From Gammaproteobacteria bacterium (GTDB taxonomy: Bacteria > Pseudomonadota > Gammaproteobacteria > GCA-001735895), in the NCBI GenBank assembly GCA_021767985.1, contig JAASSH010000012.1:1-13456 (forward strand): DNA of 13,456 bases. The letters run 5' to 3'. Position numbers and translations under genes: made by a program. The notes beneath the pieces were generated by a model. It saw only the letters and a program-made list of their open reading frames with translations. It did not search any database and had not been told where the DNA came from. Positions 7,872-13,456 of the stretch are shown piece by piece. Positions within the stretch are counted from its first letter, which is position 1. Each line of letters begins with the position of its first letter.

Positions 7872-7929
7872 CCGGGCATCCGAACCGGTCTAACGCGACC
7901 GGCGCGGGGTGCCCGGGCAGAAGGCCCGG
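7872..7929. repeat. REP-like GC-rich nested and alternative hairpins
   Basis: CCGGGCA (7872-7878) pairs with TGCCCGG (7910-7916), enclosing a second stem CCGGTC (7885-7890) with GACCGG (7897-7902). Overlapping this, CCGGGC (7913-7918) pairs with GCCCGG (7924-7929) around a 5-nt loop. The outer and last stems exclude each other. No T-run follows. It resembles an intergenic palindromic (REP-type) element in the divergent DUF411-sohB region. Confidence 0.45.
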
Positions 7930-8025
7930 CTTACAGCCTGAATCGCTCGATTAGAAAATCGCTAAATCGCCCCCAGATAGGGTGACTGGATCTACTTAAA
8001 ATTGCTCGCCCGACAGGAGAAAAGC

Positions 8026-9108
8026 GTGACTGAATTCTTGTTTGAATATGGCCTGTTTGCTGCCAAGCTGGCCACCTTTGTCATTGCCATACTGGTGATG
8101 ATTGTCGTATCGGTTGCCGCTACCCGGCGCGTCAAGAAATCGATGAAAGGCCATATCGAGACCACCCGGGTCAACGAAGAAATCGACGCCATGCGGTTCG
8201 CGCTCGATGCCGGGGTTTCCGACCCGGAGGCCTTCAAGCTGCATTTCAAGCACAAGCAGAAGGAGAAAAAACGCGAACGCAAAGCCCGGCGTAAAGCGCT
8301 CAAGCGAGCCGCGAAGCGCGGCGAAGTCGAAGCGGTAGAGGCGGATGCGAAATCGCGCGTTTTCGTGCTCGATTTCGACGGTGACCTCCGGGCCTCGGCG
8401 GTGTCGCGCCTGCGGCGGGAAATCACCGCGGTGTTGACGATGGCGCGGGACAGCGACGAGGTAGTCGTGCGCCTGGAGAGCCGTGGCGGCATGGTGCATG
8501 CCTACGGGCTCGCGTCGTCACAGCTGCAGCGGATCAGGGAGCAGGGTATCGATCTGACCGTGTGTGTCGATAAGGTCGCCGCCAGTGGTGGCTACATGAT
8601 GGCCTGCGTGGCGAACAAGATCCTGGCGGCGCCGTTTGCAATCCTCGGCTCGATCGGCGTGGTTGCGCAAATGCCCAATTTCAATCGCCTGCTGAAAAAA
8701 CACGATATCGATTTCGAGCTGATTACGGCGGGAGAATATAAACGTACCCTGACGCTACTGGGCGAGAACACCGAAAAGGGGCGGGAGAAGTTCACCGAGG
8801 AAATCGAGGACATTCACCTGCTGTTCAAGGAATTCGTCTCGGAGCACCGGCCCGGGCTCGATATCGAACGGGTCGCGACCGGCGAATCCTGGTTCGGTCA
8901 GCGCGCGCTGGAGCGTTCGCTGGTCGACGAGCTGGTGACCAGCGACGAGTACATCGCCCGGGCCTGCGAGGCATCGGACGTGTTCGAGGTCAAGTACGTC
9001 GAGAAAAAACCGCTGCCGGAGCGGCTCGGTATCGTGCTGCAGGATTCGGTCGACGGATTACTGATGCGCTGGTGGGAAAGGGGCACGTTCTCCCGGTTCT
9101 TTTCCTGA
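8026..9108 (+). CDS. sohB: SohB inner-membrane S49 family peptidase
   Basis: A 360-residue inner-membrane protease of the S49 (SppA/SohB) family. Residues ~8-31 form one membrane helix (YGLFAAKLATFVIAILVMIV). A strongly basic, charged segment (~71-100, KQKEKKRERKARRKALKR) follows, then the protease domain. The serine-lysine dyad is recognisable as Ser187 in KVAASGGYMMA and Lys239 in GEYKRTL, with the family motif RLESRGGMVHAYG before it. It should cleave peptides or signal-peptide remnants at or near the membrane; substrates are unknown. I chose GTG 8026 over an in-frame TTG at 8002 because AGGAG (8015-8019) is ideally placed 6 nt upstream. Length and architecture agree with gammaproteobacterial SohB. 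It is transcribed away from DUF411 and converges on the intradiol-like gene. Confidence 0.94.
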   Translation: MTEFLFEYGLFAAKLATFVIAILVMIVVSVAATRRVKKSMKGHIETTRVNEEIDAMRFALDAGVSDPEAFKLHFKHKQKEKKRERKARRKALKRAAKRGEVEAVEADAKSRVFVLDFDGDLRASAVSRLRREITAVLTMARDSDEVVVRLESRGGMVHAYGLASSQLQRIREQGIDLTVCVDKVAASGGYMMACVANKILAAPFAILGSIGVVAQMPNFNRLLKKHDIDFELITAGEYKRTLTLLGENTEKGREKFTEEIEDIHLLFKEFVSEHRPGLDIERVATGESWFGQRALERSLVDELVTSDEYIARACEASDVFEVKYVEKKPLPERLGIVLQDSVDGLLMRWWERGTFSRFFS

Positions 9109-9138
9109 GTTTCGAACGGGAGCACCTGGCCAGCCGCC

Positions 9139-9163
9139 CGGTATCGGTGTTTATTCGATACCG
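9139..9163. terminator. Hairpin between convergent genes, possible bidirectional terminator
   Basis: CGGTATCG (9139-9146) and CGATACCG (9156-9163) form a perfect 8-bp stem with a 9-nt loop, in the 61-bp gap between sohB and the convergent secreted protein gene. The position suits a bidirectional terminator, but neither side has a clear T-run. Confidence 0.4.
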
Positions 9164-9169
9164 AAGGCG

Positions 9170-9706
9170 TTACTCGGGGGACAGAACGATATCGAAGCGT
9201 CCGAACATGATGGTTTCCCCTTTCACGGTGGACTCCTCGAGAAAAACCGGTGTGCCGTCCTCTTCGAACACTTCCGTATCGTCCTCGAACACGATGTTGG
9301 TATCGAAATACTCCCAGCCGTCCTGGTACACCTTGACGTGGACGAACGGAGTGCCGCAAAAATTACTCTCCGGTACGACCGATCCGAACTGGTAGCGCCC
9401 TTTTTCGTCGGTGGTCAGGACGGTCTGGTACTGGTCGATCCAGTCGCCGTCACCGTCCGGTTGCCGAATCTCGATATTGATGCCGGGCAGCGGCGTACCG
9501 TCGAGGCTGGTGACACGGCCGCGGATATTCATGCGCTGGCCGGAATCGCCGGGCTGCCACAGGTCGATCAGTTTCGATTTTTTGTCCGCGTCGGATGACG
9601 GGGATTCGGAATTTGCGGCAATCGAGGCGGAAGCGAAAACCAGGTTGACGACGAGCAGGCCGGTCACGGCTTTCGAAACGGAAAATTTCAATCCCTGTAT
9701 TAGCAT
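9170..9706 (-). CDS. Secreted protein with intradiol-dioxygenase-like fold
   Basis: A 178-residue protein with a Sec signal peptide (hydrophobic ~10-30, cleavage likely after SASIA at 30). The mature region looks like the beta-sandwich of intradiol ring-cleavage dioxygenases (protocatechuate 3,4-dioxygenase family): RGRVTSLDGTPLPGINIEI (63-81), TTDEKGRYQFGSVVPESNF, FVHVKVYQDGWEYFDT and the terminal FDIVL. True enzymes bind iron through two Tyr and two His, usually a PxxY and an HxH. Here the corresponding parts read PESNF and HVK, so the iron site looks incomplete and catalysis is doubtful. It may be a periplasmic or surface binding protein. The start at ATG 9706 is supported by a strong GGGAGG ribosome binding site 8 nt upstream. 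It is divergent from the VWA/J operon and convergent with sohB. Confidence 0.78.
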   Translation of the reverse strand: MLIQGLKFSVSKAVTGLLVVNLVFASASIAANSESPSSDADKKSKLIDLWQPGDSGQRMNIRGRVTSLDGTPLPGINIEIRQPDGDGDWIDQYQTVLTTDEKGRYQFGSVVPESNFCGTPFVHVKVYQDGWEYFDTNIVFEDDTEVFEEDGTPVFLEESTVKGETIMFGRFDIVLSPE

Positions 9707-9738
9707 TTTCAGGTCCTCCCGGGCAGGAAAGCGATCCG

Positions 9739-9746
9739 AATATACT
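9739..9746. promoter_or_regulatory. Overlapping -10-like boxes on both strands
   Basis: AATATACT reads as TATACT on the plus strand (9741-9746) and TATATT on the minus strand (complement of 9739-9744). It sits in the divergent gap, suitably placed for the minus-strand secreted protein (start 9706) and possibly for the plus-strand VWA gene. No good -35 hexamer was recognised. Confidence 0.4.
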
Positions 9747-9826
9747 ATTTCGCTCGCCGGGATAAATCAACGGCAGCGAAACGCGGTGACAATACGACCA
9801 GCCCCGGCATGAATCCGCTGCCCGTA

Positions 9827-9839
9827 AAACAGGTATACT
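9827..9839 (+). promoter_or_regulatory. Putative promoter -10 region of the VWA gene
   Basis: TATACT (9834-9839) is a good -10 match, preceded by AAACAGG and located 32 nt before ATG 9872. Its presence here argues against the upstream in-frame start at 9809. The same 13 bases occur on the minus strand before the hydrolase gene at 12188-12200. A matching -35 is not evident. Confidence 0.5.
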
Positions 9840-9871
9840 ATTCGCGAAACTACTGTCTGGTTCCGGATGTT

Positions 9872-10585
9872 ATGGCAGGCGCAAACAAAGATCTCCCTCA
9901 AAAATCGAGCAAAGCCGCGATCGACGCGTTCGTGCAGCGAGTCAGGTCGACGCCGGCGCTCAAGTCCGGTGGGCAACGCGGCCGATTGATGTTTGCGATG
10001 GATGCCACCGCCAGTCGAGAGCCCAGCTGGGATCGTGCCTGCCAGATCCAGGGCGAGATGTTTACCGAGACCGCGGCGCTCGGCGGCCTGGATATCCAGC
10101 TGTGCTATTACCGCGGTTTCGGCGAATTCGAGGCGAGTCCATGGCTGTCATCCGCGGATACATTGCTGCAACGTATGACGGGGGTTTCCTGCCGCGGCGG
10201 CTATACGCAGATCGAAAAGGTACTGCGCCAGGCGATCGAGCAAACCAGGGAAAAAAAAGTCCAGGCGCTCGTGTTCGTGGGCGATTGCATGGAGGAGGAC
10301 GTCGACCGCCTGTGTCACCTGGCGGGCGAACTCGGGATACTCGGGGTGCCGGCATTCCTGTTTCATGAAGGTGAGGATCCGGCGGCGCAGCGCGCGTTCA
10401 AAGAGATCGCGCGGCTGACCCGCGGTGCCTACTGTGCCTTCGACGCGAACAGCGCCGGGCAGTTGCGCGACCTGCTGAGCGCGGTTGCGGTCTATGCCGC
10501 CGGCGGTCAGCAAGCCCTGCAGGACTTCAGTAAGACTCGCAGCGAGGTTGTGCGGAGACTGACCCGCCAGCTGGGCAGGGATTGA
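9872..10585 (+). CDS. VWA domain protein with intact MIDAS
   Basis: A 237-residue, apparently cytoplasmic protein with one von Willebrand factor A domain. The metal-ion-dependent adhesion site is visible as FAMDATASRE (Asp44, Thr46, Ser48 in DxTxS form), with further candidate ligands Thr112 in RGGYTQIEKV and Asp138 in LVFVGDCMEED. There is no signal peptide or membrane helix, unlike secreted VWA adhesins. VWA domains of this sort usually mediate Mg2+-dependent protein contacts, often with ATPases or chaperones. I chose ATG 9872 over the in-frame ATG 9809 because a likely -10 box lies between them and the first 21 residues look non-conserved. The J-domain gene starts 3 nt after its stop, so the two are very likely co-translated and may work together. 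The exact role is unknown. Confidence 0.85.
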   Translation: MAGANKDLPQKSSKAAIDAFVQRVRSTPALKSGGQRGRLMFAMDATASREPSWDRACQIQGEMFTETAALGGLDIQLCYYRGFGEFEASPWLSSADTLLQRMTGVSCRGGYTQIEKVLRQAIEQTREKKVQALVFVGDCMEEDVDRLCHLAGELGILGVPAFLFHEGEDPAAQRAFKEIARLTRGAYCAFDANSAGQLRDLLSAVAVYAAGGQQALQDFSKTRSEVVRRLTRQLGRD

Positions 10586-10588
10586 TCC

Positions 10589-11317
10589 GTGGCGCGGCTG
10601 ATACTGCTTCTCGGCCTGGCGGCTGCATTGTTCATCATTTTTCGCTGGTTGTTTCGTCAGCCTCCCAGGGTTTACTGGCAAGTGATCGCGATCCTGCTCG
10701 CGGCCGGGTTGCTGACGCTGGTGCTGACGGGTCGGGCGCACTGGCTGACAGCCGTGTTCGCCGCCATGCTGCCGTTCGTGCGCGGTTTGATGACCTTGCT
10801 CGGCAGTATTCCGCTGCTCAAACGTGTGCTGGCCGGCATGGATGCCGCTAAATCGAGGAACGCTCCGAGCGGCGGGCAAACTTCCACCGTACAAAGCAAG
10901 TACATCCGCATGACGCTGAACCACGATTCGGGCGATATCAGCGGGGAAGTGCTTATGGGACGGTTCAGCGGCAGCAAGCTCGATCAACTGGACTTCGACG
11001 CGTTGCTGCAATTGTTGCGTGAATGCGCGGACGACGAAGAGTCGGTTGCCCTGCTGCAAACTTACCTGGAGCGCGAGCATGCGGACAGCTGGCATCAACA
11101 GGCCGGCGCGCAGGAGCAACCTCAGAACCCCAGCACAGCGGGCGAGATGTCGCGTGAAGAAGCGTTGCGGGTACTGGGGCTGGCCTCCGACGCCGACGAG
11201 AGCGAGATTATCGAGGCGCATCGGCGGCTGATGCAGAAGCTGCATCCGGATCGCGGCGGATCCGCCTATCTAGCGGCGAAGATCAACCTGGCGAAGGATA
11301 CGTTGCTCGCCGGCTAG
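10589..11317 (+). CDS. Membrane-anchored J-domain protein, Pam18/Tim14-like
   Basis: A 242-residue protein with two to three N-terminal hydrophobic segments (~4-22, 28-48 and ~51-77), a middle soluble region (~100-165, [18 protein letters not shown]), a Gln/Pro-rich linker, and a C-terminal J domain (~188-242). The J domain carries the HPD tripeptide at 219-221, essential for stimulating DnaK/Hsp70 ATPase. The stretches [15 protein letters not shown] and [11 protein letters not shown] closely resemble the mitochondrial import-motor J proteins Pam18/Tim14 and their alphaproteobacterial relatives (compared from memory). It should recruit DnaK to the inner membrane; the client is unknown. The start is GTG 10589, with AGGG about 8 nt upstream, only 3 nt after the VWA stop. 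It ends 19 bp before a convergent hydrolase gene with no obvious terminator between. Confidence 0.88.
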   Translation: MARLILLLGLAAALFIIFRWLFRQPPRVYWQVIAILLAAGLLTLVLTGRAHWLTAVFAAMLPFVRGLMTLLGSIPLLKRVLAGMDAAKSRNAPSGGQTSTVQSKYIRMTLNHDSGDISGEVLMGRFSGSKLDQLDFDALLQLLRECADDEESVALLQTYLEREHADSWHQQAGAQEQPQNPSTAGEMSREEALRVLGLASDADESEIIEAHRRLMQKLHPDRGGSAYLAAKINLAKDTLLAG

Positions 11318-11336
11318 GGGCAGGGGTATGCCGGGT

Positions 11337-12161
11337 TTATTTCAGGCTGTTCTCGATAAAGCGGCTCAGGCCATCGACATAGGCCTGACCGGTGACGATA
11401 AAGCCATCGTTGTGTCCGCCGCGAATATCGAGGAATTGCCTGGCGGCAGGTGCTGCATCGAATACGAGACGGCCCTCGGCGTAGGGAATAATTTCATCGG
11501 TTTTACTATGCACCACGAGCAGCGGACTTTTGATGCCGCTGACGTATCGACGCGTGTCGTAATCGAATCTCGACAGCCATTTCACCGGTAAAATCGGGTA
11601 CAGCCGCTGCGCCATGGAGGGCACCGAACTGAAGCTGGATTCGAGGATCAAAGCGGCTGGCGTGTGTTGACTGGCGAGCCAGGCGGCGATCGACGCTCCG
11701 AGCGAGCGGCCAAACACGATAATCCTGTTTGGGTCGATGCCGCGTGCTTCGGTCAGGTAGGACCACGCGGCTTCGGCATCGCGGTAGGTGCCTTTTTCCG
11801 TCGTTCGTCCCTGGCTTTGACCGTACCCGCGGTAGTCGATGATGAAAACATCGAGGTTCATTCGATTGAAGATCGCGATCGAGCCCAGCCGGTGCGAAAT
11901 GTTGCCGGCGTTGCCGTGGAAAAAGAGCAAGGTACCCCGGGCGTTGTCGCTCGGAATGAACCAGCCGTGTAAACGAACCTTGTCCCCGGTTACCAGTTCG
12001 ACGTCCTCGAAAGCGAGACCGATTTGTTGCGGTGTCGTGGACAGGTTTCTGCCCGCCAGGTTCGGGTAGTAAATCAGGCTCGACTGAAAAAAATAAATCA
12101 ATACTGTCAGGCCGGCATAAAGGCATGCCGCGAGCAGCAGAAATTTCAAGACAGTATTCAT
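11337..12161 (-). CDS. Membrane-anchored alpha/beta hydrolase (BEM46/ABHD-like)
   Basis: A 274-residue alpha/beta-hydrolase fold enzyme tethered by one N-terminal membrane helix (~5-25, LKFLLLAACLYAGLTVLIYF); the catalytic domain probably faces the periplasm. The full triad is visible: nucleophile Ser153 in GRSLG (GxSxG), Asp222 in HSKTDEIIP and His250 in RGGHNDGF. The oxyanion-hole motif FFHGNAGN lies at 80-87. The pattern, including YYPNLAGRNL after the anchor and IDYRGYGQSQG, fits the widespread BEM46/ABHD13/ABHD17-like family of lipases, esterases or thioesterases. The substrate cannot be read from sequence. ATG 12161 gives a sensible membrane anchor but has only a weak upstream purine stretch. 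It is divergent from the DUF6498-like gene and convergent with the J-protein gene. Confidence 0.92.
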   Translation of the reverse strand: MNTVLKFLLLAACLYAGLTVLIYFFQSSLIYYPNLAGRNLSTTPQQIGLAFEDVELVTGDKVRLHGWFIPSDNARGTLLFFHGNAGNISHRLGSIAIFNRMNLDVFIIDYRGYGQSQGRTTEKGTYRDAEAAWSYLTEARGIDPNRIIVFGRSLGASIAAWLASQHTPAALILESSFSSVPSMAQRLYPILPVKWLSRFDYDTRRYVSGIKSPLLVVHSKTDEIIPYAEGRLVFDAAPAARQFLDIRGGHNDGFIVTGQAYVDGLSRFIENSLK

Positions 12162-12181
12162 CTGTTATTTACCCAGATTCC

Positions 12182-12200
12182 GGGGACAGTATACCTGTTT
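12182..12200 (-). promoter_or_regulatory. Putative -10 region of the hydrolase gene
   Basis: On the minus strand TATACT (complement of 12188-12193) lies 26 nt before ATG 12161. It is flanked by AAACAGG upstream and GTCCCC downstream. Its left half matches the VWA promoter box (9827-9839) and its right half matches the box at 13230-13242. No convincing -35 was found. Confidence 0.5.
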
Positions 12201-12224
12201 ATCTTGCAGTGATTGGCGCTCGGG

Positions 12225-12278
12225 CGGTTTTCGTAAACCGTGTAAATTTTTAACCGAAAGCCGTAAACCAACTAAAAT
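12225..12278 (+). promoter_or_regulatory. Putative promoter with repeats for the DUF6498-like gene
   Basis: TTTAAC (12249-12254), an 18-nt spacer and TAAAAT (12273-12278) form a plausible promoter 31 nt before the start. CGTAAACC occurs twice, at 12232-12239 and 12262-12269, exactly 30 bp apart. The first copy lies in a hairpin CGGTTT (12225-12230)/AAACCG (12235-12240). The second lies inside the promoter spacer, so a regulator site is possible. Confidence 0.45.
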
Positions 12279-12308
12279 ATAAACATCGAAGATGGCATCG
12301 GGGAGCAC

Positions 12309-13211
12309 ATGCCCAGGCAATTTTCCATTGCAGTTCTGATAGCGCTGAACGCGCTGCCGCTTTACGGGGTCGTTGCCTGGGGCTGGCAGAGTTTCGACCT
12401 GATATTCCTGTACTGGCTGGAAAACCTGATCATCGGGGTTTTCACCCTGCTGCGCATGCTGGTTCGGCCCTACGGTCACGGTATCGAACTGGTTTTACCA
12501 CTTTTTTTCGCCCCGTTTTTCACCCTGCATTACGGTATGTTCTGTCTCGGTCACGGCAGCTTCGTTTTCTCGCTGTTTGGCGACGGACGCTACGATTCGC
12601 ATGGATTTTTCGACGCGCTCTACAATGTCTGGCCGGTTTTGCAGCAGAACCATTTGCTGTGGGCGGCGATCTGCCTGCTGTTGCTGCAGCTGTTCGACTG
12701 GATACGCGATTCCCGGCAGCACGGTTTCGGTTTCGATAATGTCAGGACATTAATGGTGGCGCCTTATCGACGCATCGTGATTTTGCATATCACGATACTG
12801 GCGTCCGGTTTTGCGCTCGGCGCCCTCGAAGAGCCGGTTTTGGGGTTGCTGATCCTCGTGGTTCTGAAAACCGGGTTCGACGTTTATCACTGGCACAAGG
12901 ACGAACAGCGCGAAGGCGGCGATACGCCGGGCGCAGCGGAACTGTCGCCGGAAAAACTCGAGCAGATGCATGCGCGGTTTGCCGAGCCGGAAATCGAGGT
13001 CAATGGCAAGAAGATTCAGTTCGAGAATTTCCAGGCGCTCAAGGACTCCACTCAATTCAGAATGCTGACCGGCATCATGCGTATGGTCGGGAGGTCGAGC
13101 GAGTACCGGCTCATCGAGCAGTTTATCGATATGAAAATTGCCGAGGAAAACGGCGCGCGGCCATTCGGGGAATCCGGAGAAGTCGCGCCTGTTGGCGATT
13201 CAGGCAAGTAA
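12309..13211 (+). CDS. DUF6498-like integral membrane protein with soluble C-terminus
   Basis: A 300-residue inner-membrane protein with about six hydrophobic segments (roughly 5-26, 28-52, 58-90, 107-132, 151-173 and 174-196) followed by a soluble, charged tail of about 100 residues. The early motif LYWLENLIIGVFTLLRM is characteristic of the DUF6498 family, whose function is unknown. Conserved-looking histidines and aromatics (LHYGMFCLGHGSF) lie in the third segment and could bind a cofactor or lipid, but this is speculation. The tail (KLEQMHARFAEPEIEVNGKK, then helical MRMVGRSSEYRLIEQFID) is not typical of the short DUF6498 core and I do not recognise it. ATG 12309 has GGGAG at 12301-12304/5 (bases 12300-12305) just upstream. 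It appears monocistronic, flanked by TATACTGTCCCC boxes in opposite orientations. Confidence 0.8.
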   Translation: MPRQFSIAVLIALNALPLYGVVAWGWQSFDLIFLYWLENLIIGVFTLLRMLVRPYGHGIELVLPLFFAPFFTLHYGMFCLGHGSFVFSLFGDGRYDSHGFFDALYNVWPVLQQNHLLWAAICLLLLQLFDWIRDSRQHGFGFDNVRTLMVAPYRRIVILHITILASGFALGALEEPVLGLLILVVLKTGFDVYHWHKDEQREGGDTPGAAELSPEKLEQMHARFAEPEIEVNGKKIQFENFQALKDSTQFRMLTGIMRMVGRSSEYRLIEQFIDMKIAEENGARPFGESGEVAPVGDSGK

Positions 13212-13229
13212 ATCGCGGCAATAAAATGA

Positions 13230-13242
13230 GTATACTGTCCCC
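13230..13242 (+). promoter_or_regulatory. Putative -10 region of the CMD-family gene
   Basis: GTATACTGTCCCC contains the -10-like TATACT (13231-13236), 29 nt before ATG 13266. The same 13 bases occur in opposite orientation at 12182-12194. No good -35 was found. A GGGAG ribosome binding site follows at 13254-13258. Confidence 0.5.
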
Positions 13243-13265
13243 CTAATTTACCAGGGAGAACGTAT

Positions 13266-13456
13266 ATGGCCACCGTTGCACTGATCGAATACGAAGATGC
13301 GAGCCCTGAGGTTCGCGCAGTCTACGACGATATCCGGGAAGTCAGGCAGACCGACTTTATCAATAACTTCTGGAAGGGTCTCGCCAACAACCCGGCACAA
13401 CTGCGCCGTACCTGGGAGCAGATCAAGACGGTGATGGCGCCTGGTGCGATCGACGC
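13266..13456 (+). CDS. Carboxymuconolactone decarboxylase/AhpD-like protein (3' partial)
   Basis: Only the first 63 codons are inside the window. The start MATVALIEYEDASPEVRAVY, then DDIREVRQTDFINNFWKGLA and NNPAQLRRTWEQIKTVMAPG, is typical of the N-terminal helices of carboxymuconolactone decarboxylase (CMD)/AhpD-type alkylhydroperoxidase-like proteins. In those, a CxxC motif further downstream, beyond this window, is the redox centre. Members act as decarboxylases or as thiol peroxidase-type enzymes in oxidative stress. Which applies here cannot be decided without the missing part. ATG 13266 is supported by GGGAG about 7 nt upstream, and a TATACT box precedes it, so it probably has its own promoter. 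Confidence 0.82.
   Translation, partial: MATVALIEYEDASPEVRAVYDDIREVRQTDFINNFWKGLANNPAQLRRTWEQIKTVMAPGAID

Noticed and set aside
10148..11245. Long minus-strand open frame (365 codons) opposite the VWA and J-protein genes
   Set aside because: It lies antisense to two genes with clear domains, is rich in Gln, Arg and His as expected from reading GC-rich codons backwards, and shows no motif. I regard it as a shadow.
12182..12200. Possible LexA (SOS) box around ACAG-TATAC-CTGT
   Set aside because: LexA sites have CTG and CAG in the opposite arrangement with a 10-base spacer; here the arms are reversed and the spacing is wrong.
12182..13242. Inverted 13-bp repeats as ends of a small transposon carrying the DUF6498-like gene
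   Set aside because: There is no transposase or target-site duplication, and both repeats lie where -10 boxes are expected, so shared promoter sequence is a simpler explanation.

Overview
The window is a GC-rich stretch of bacterial chromosome, most likely from a gammaproteobacterium. The clues are a SohB-type membrane peptidase, a multi-domain hybrid kinase of the BarA/Legionella-like style, a ribosome hibernation factor fused to a cold-shock domain, and dense coding with short leader regions. I cannot name a genus. I see no tRNA, rRNA, CRISPR array, insertion sequence, integrase or phage gene, so this looks like ordinary core or accessory chromosome rather than a mobile island.

Layout. (1) 2-3652 is the 3' part of a very large signalling protein: kinase ATPase domain, two receivers, Hpt, a third receiver, PAS, GGDEF and EAL. 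A translationally coupled HDOD gene follows (3649-4515). Together they look like a phosphorelay-to-cyclic-di-GMP module. (2) 4707-6579 holds archease and rtcB, an RNA ligase and its activator. (3) Convergent to rtcB is an HPF/cold-shock fusion (6604-7173, minus), then a secreted DUF411 metal-binding protein (7363-7806, minus). (4) Divergent from DUF411 is sohB (8026-9108), which converges on a secreted protein with an intradiol-dioxygenase-like fold (9170-9706, minus). (5) 9872-11317 is a two-gene operon: a von Willebrand factor A protein with an intact MIDAS motif, then a membrane J-domain protein whose C-terminus strongly resembles Pam18/Tim14. (6) A membrane-anchored alpha/beta hydrolase (11337-12161, minus) is divergent from a DUF6498-like membrane protein (12309-13211). 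The window ends inside a carboxymuconolactone decarboxylase/AhpD-like gene (from 13266).

How the genes fit together. Three themes recur: signalling (kinase/c-di-GMP/HDOD), RNA and ribosome maintenance (archease-RtcB beside HPF-CSD), and envelope functions (SohB, DUF411, intradiol-like protein, VWA/J pair, hydrolase, DUF6498). The least explained unit is the VWA plus Pam18-like J-protein operon. The intergenic regions carry several repeated TATACT promoter-like boxes with unusually similar flanks, and some structured inverted repeats.
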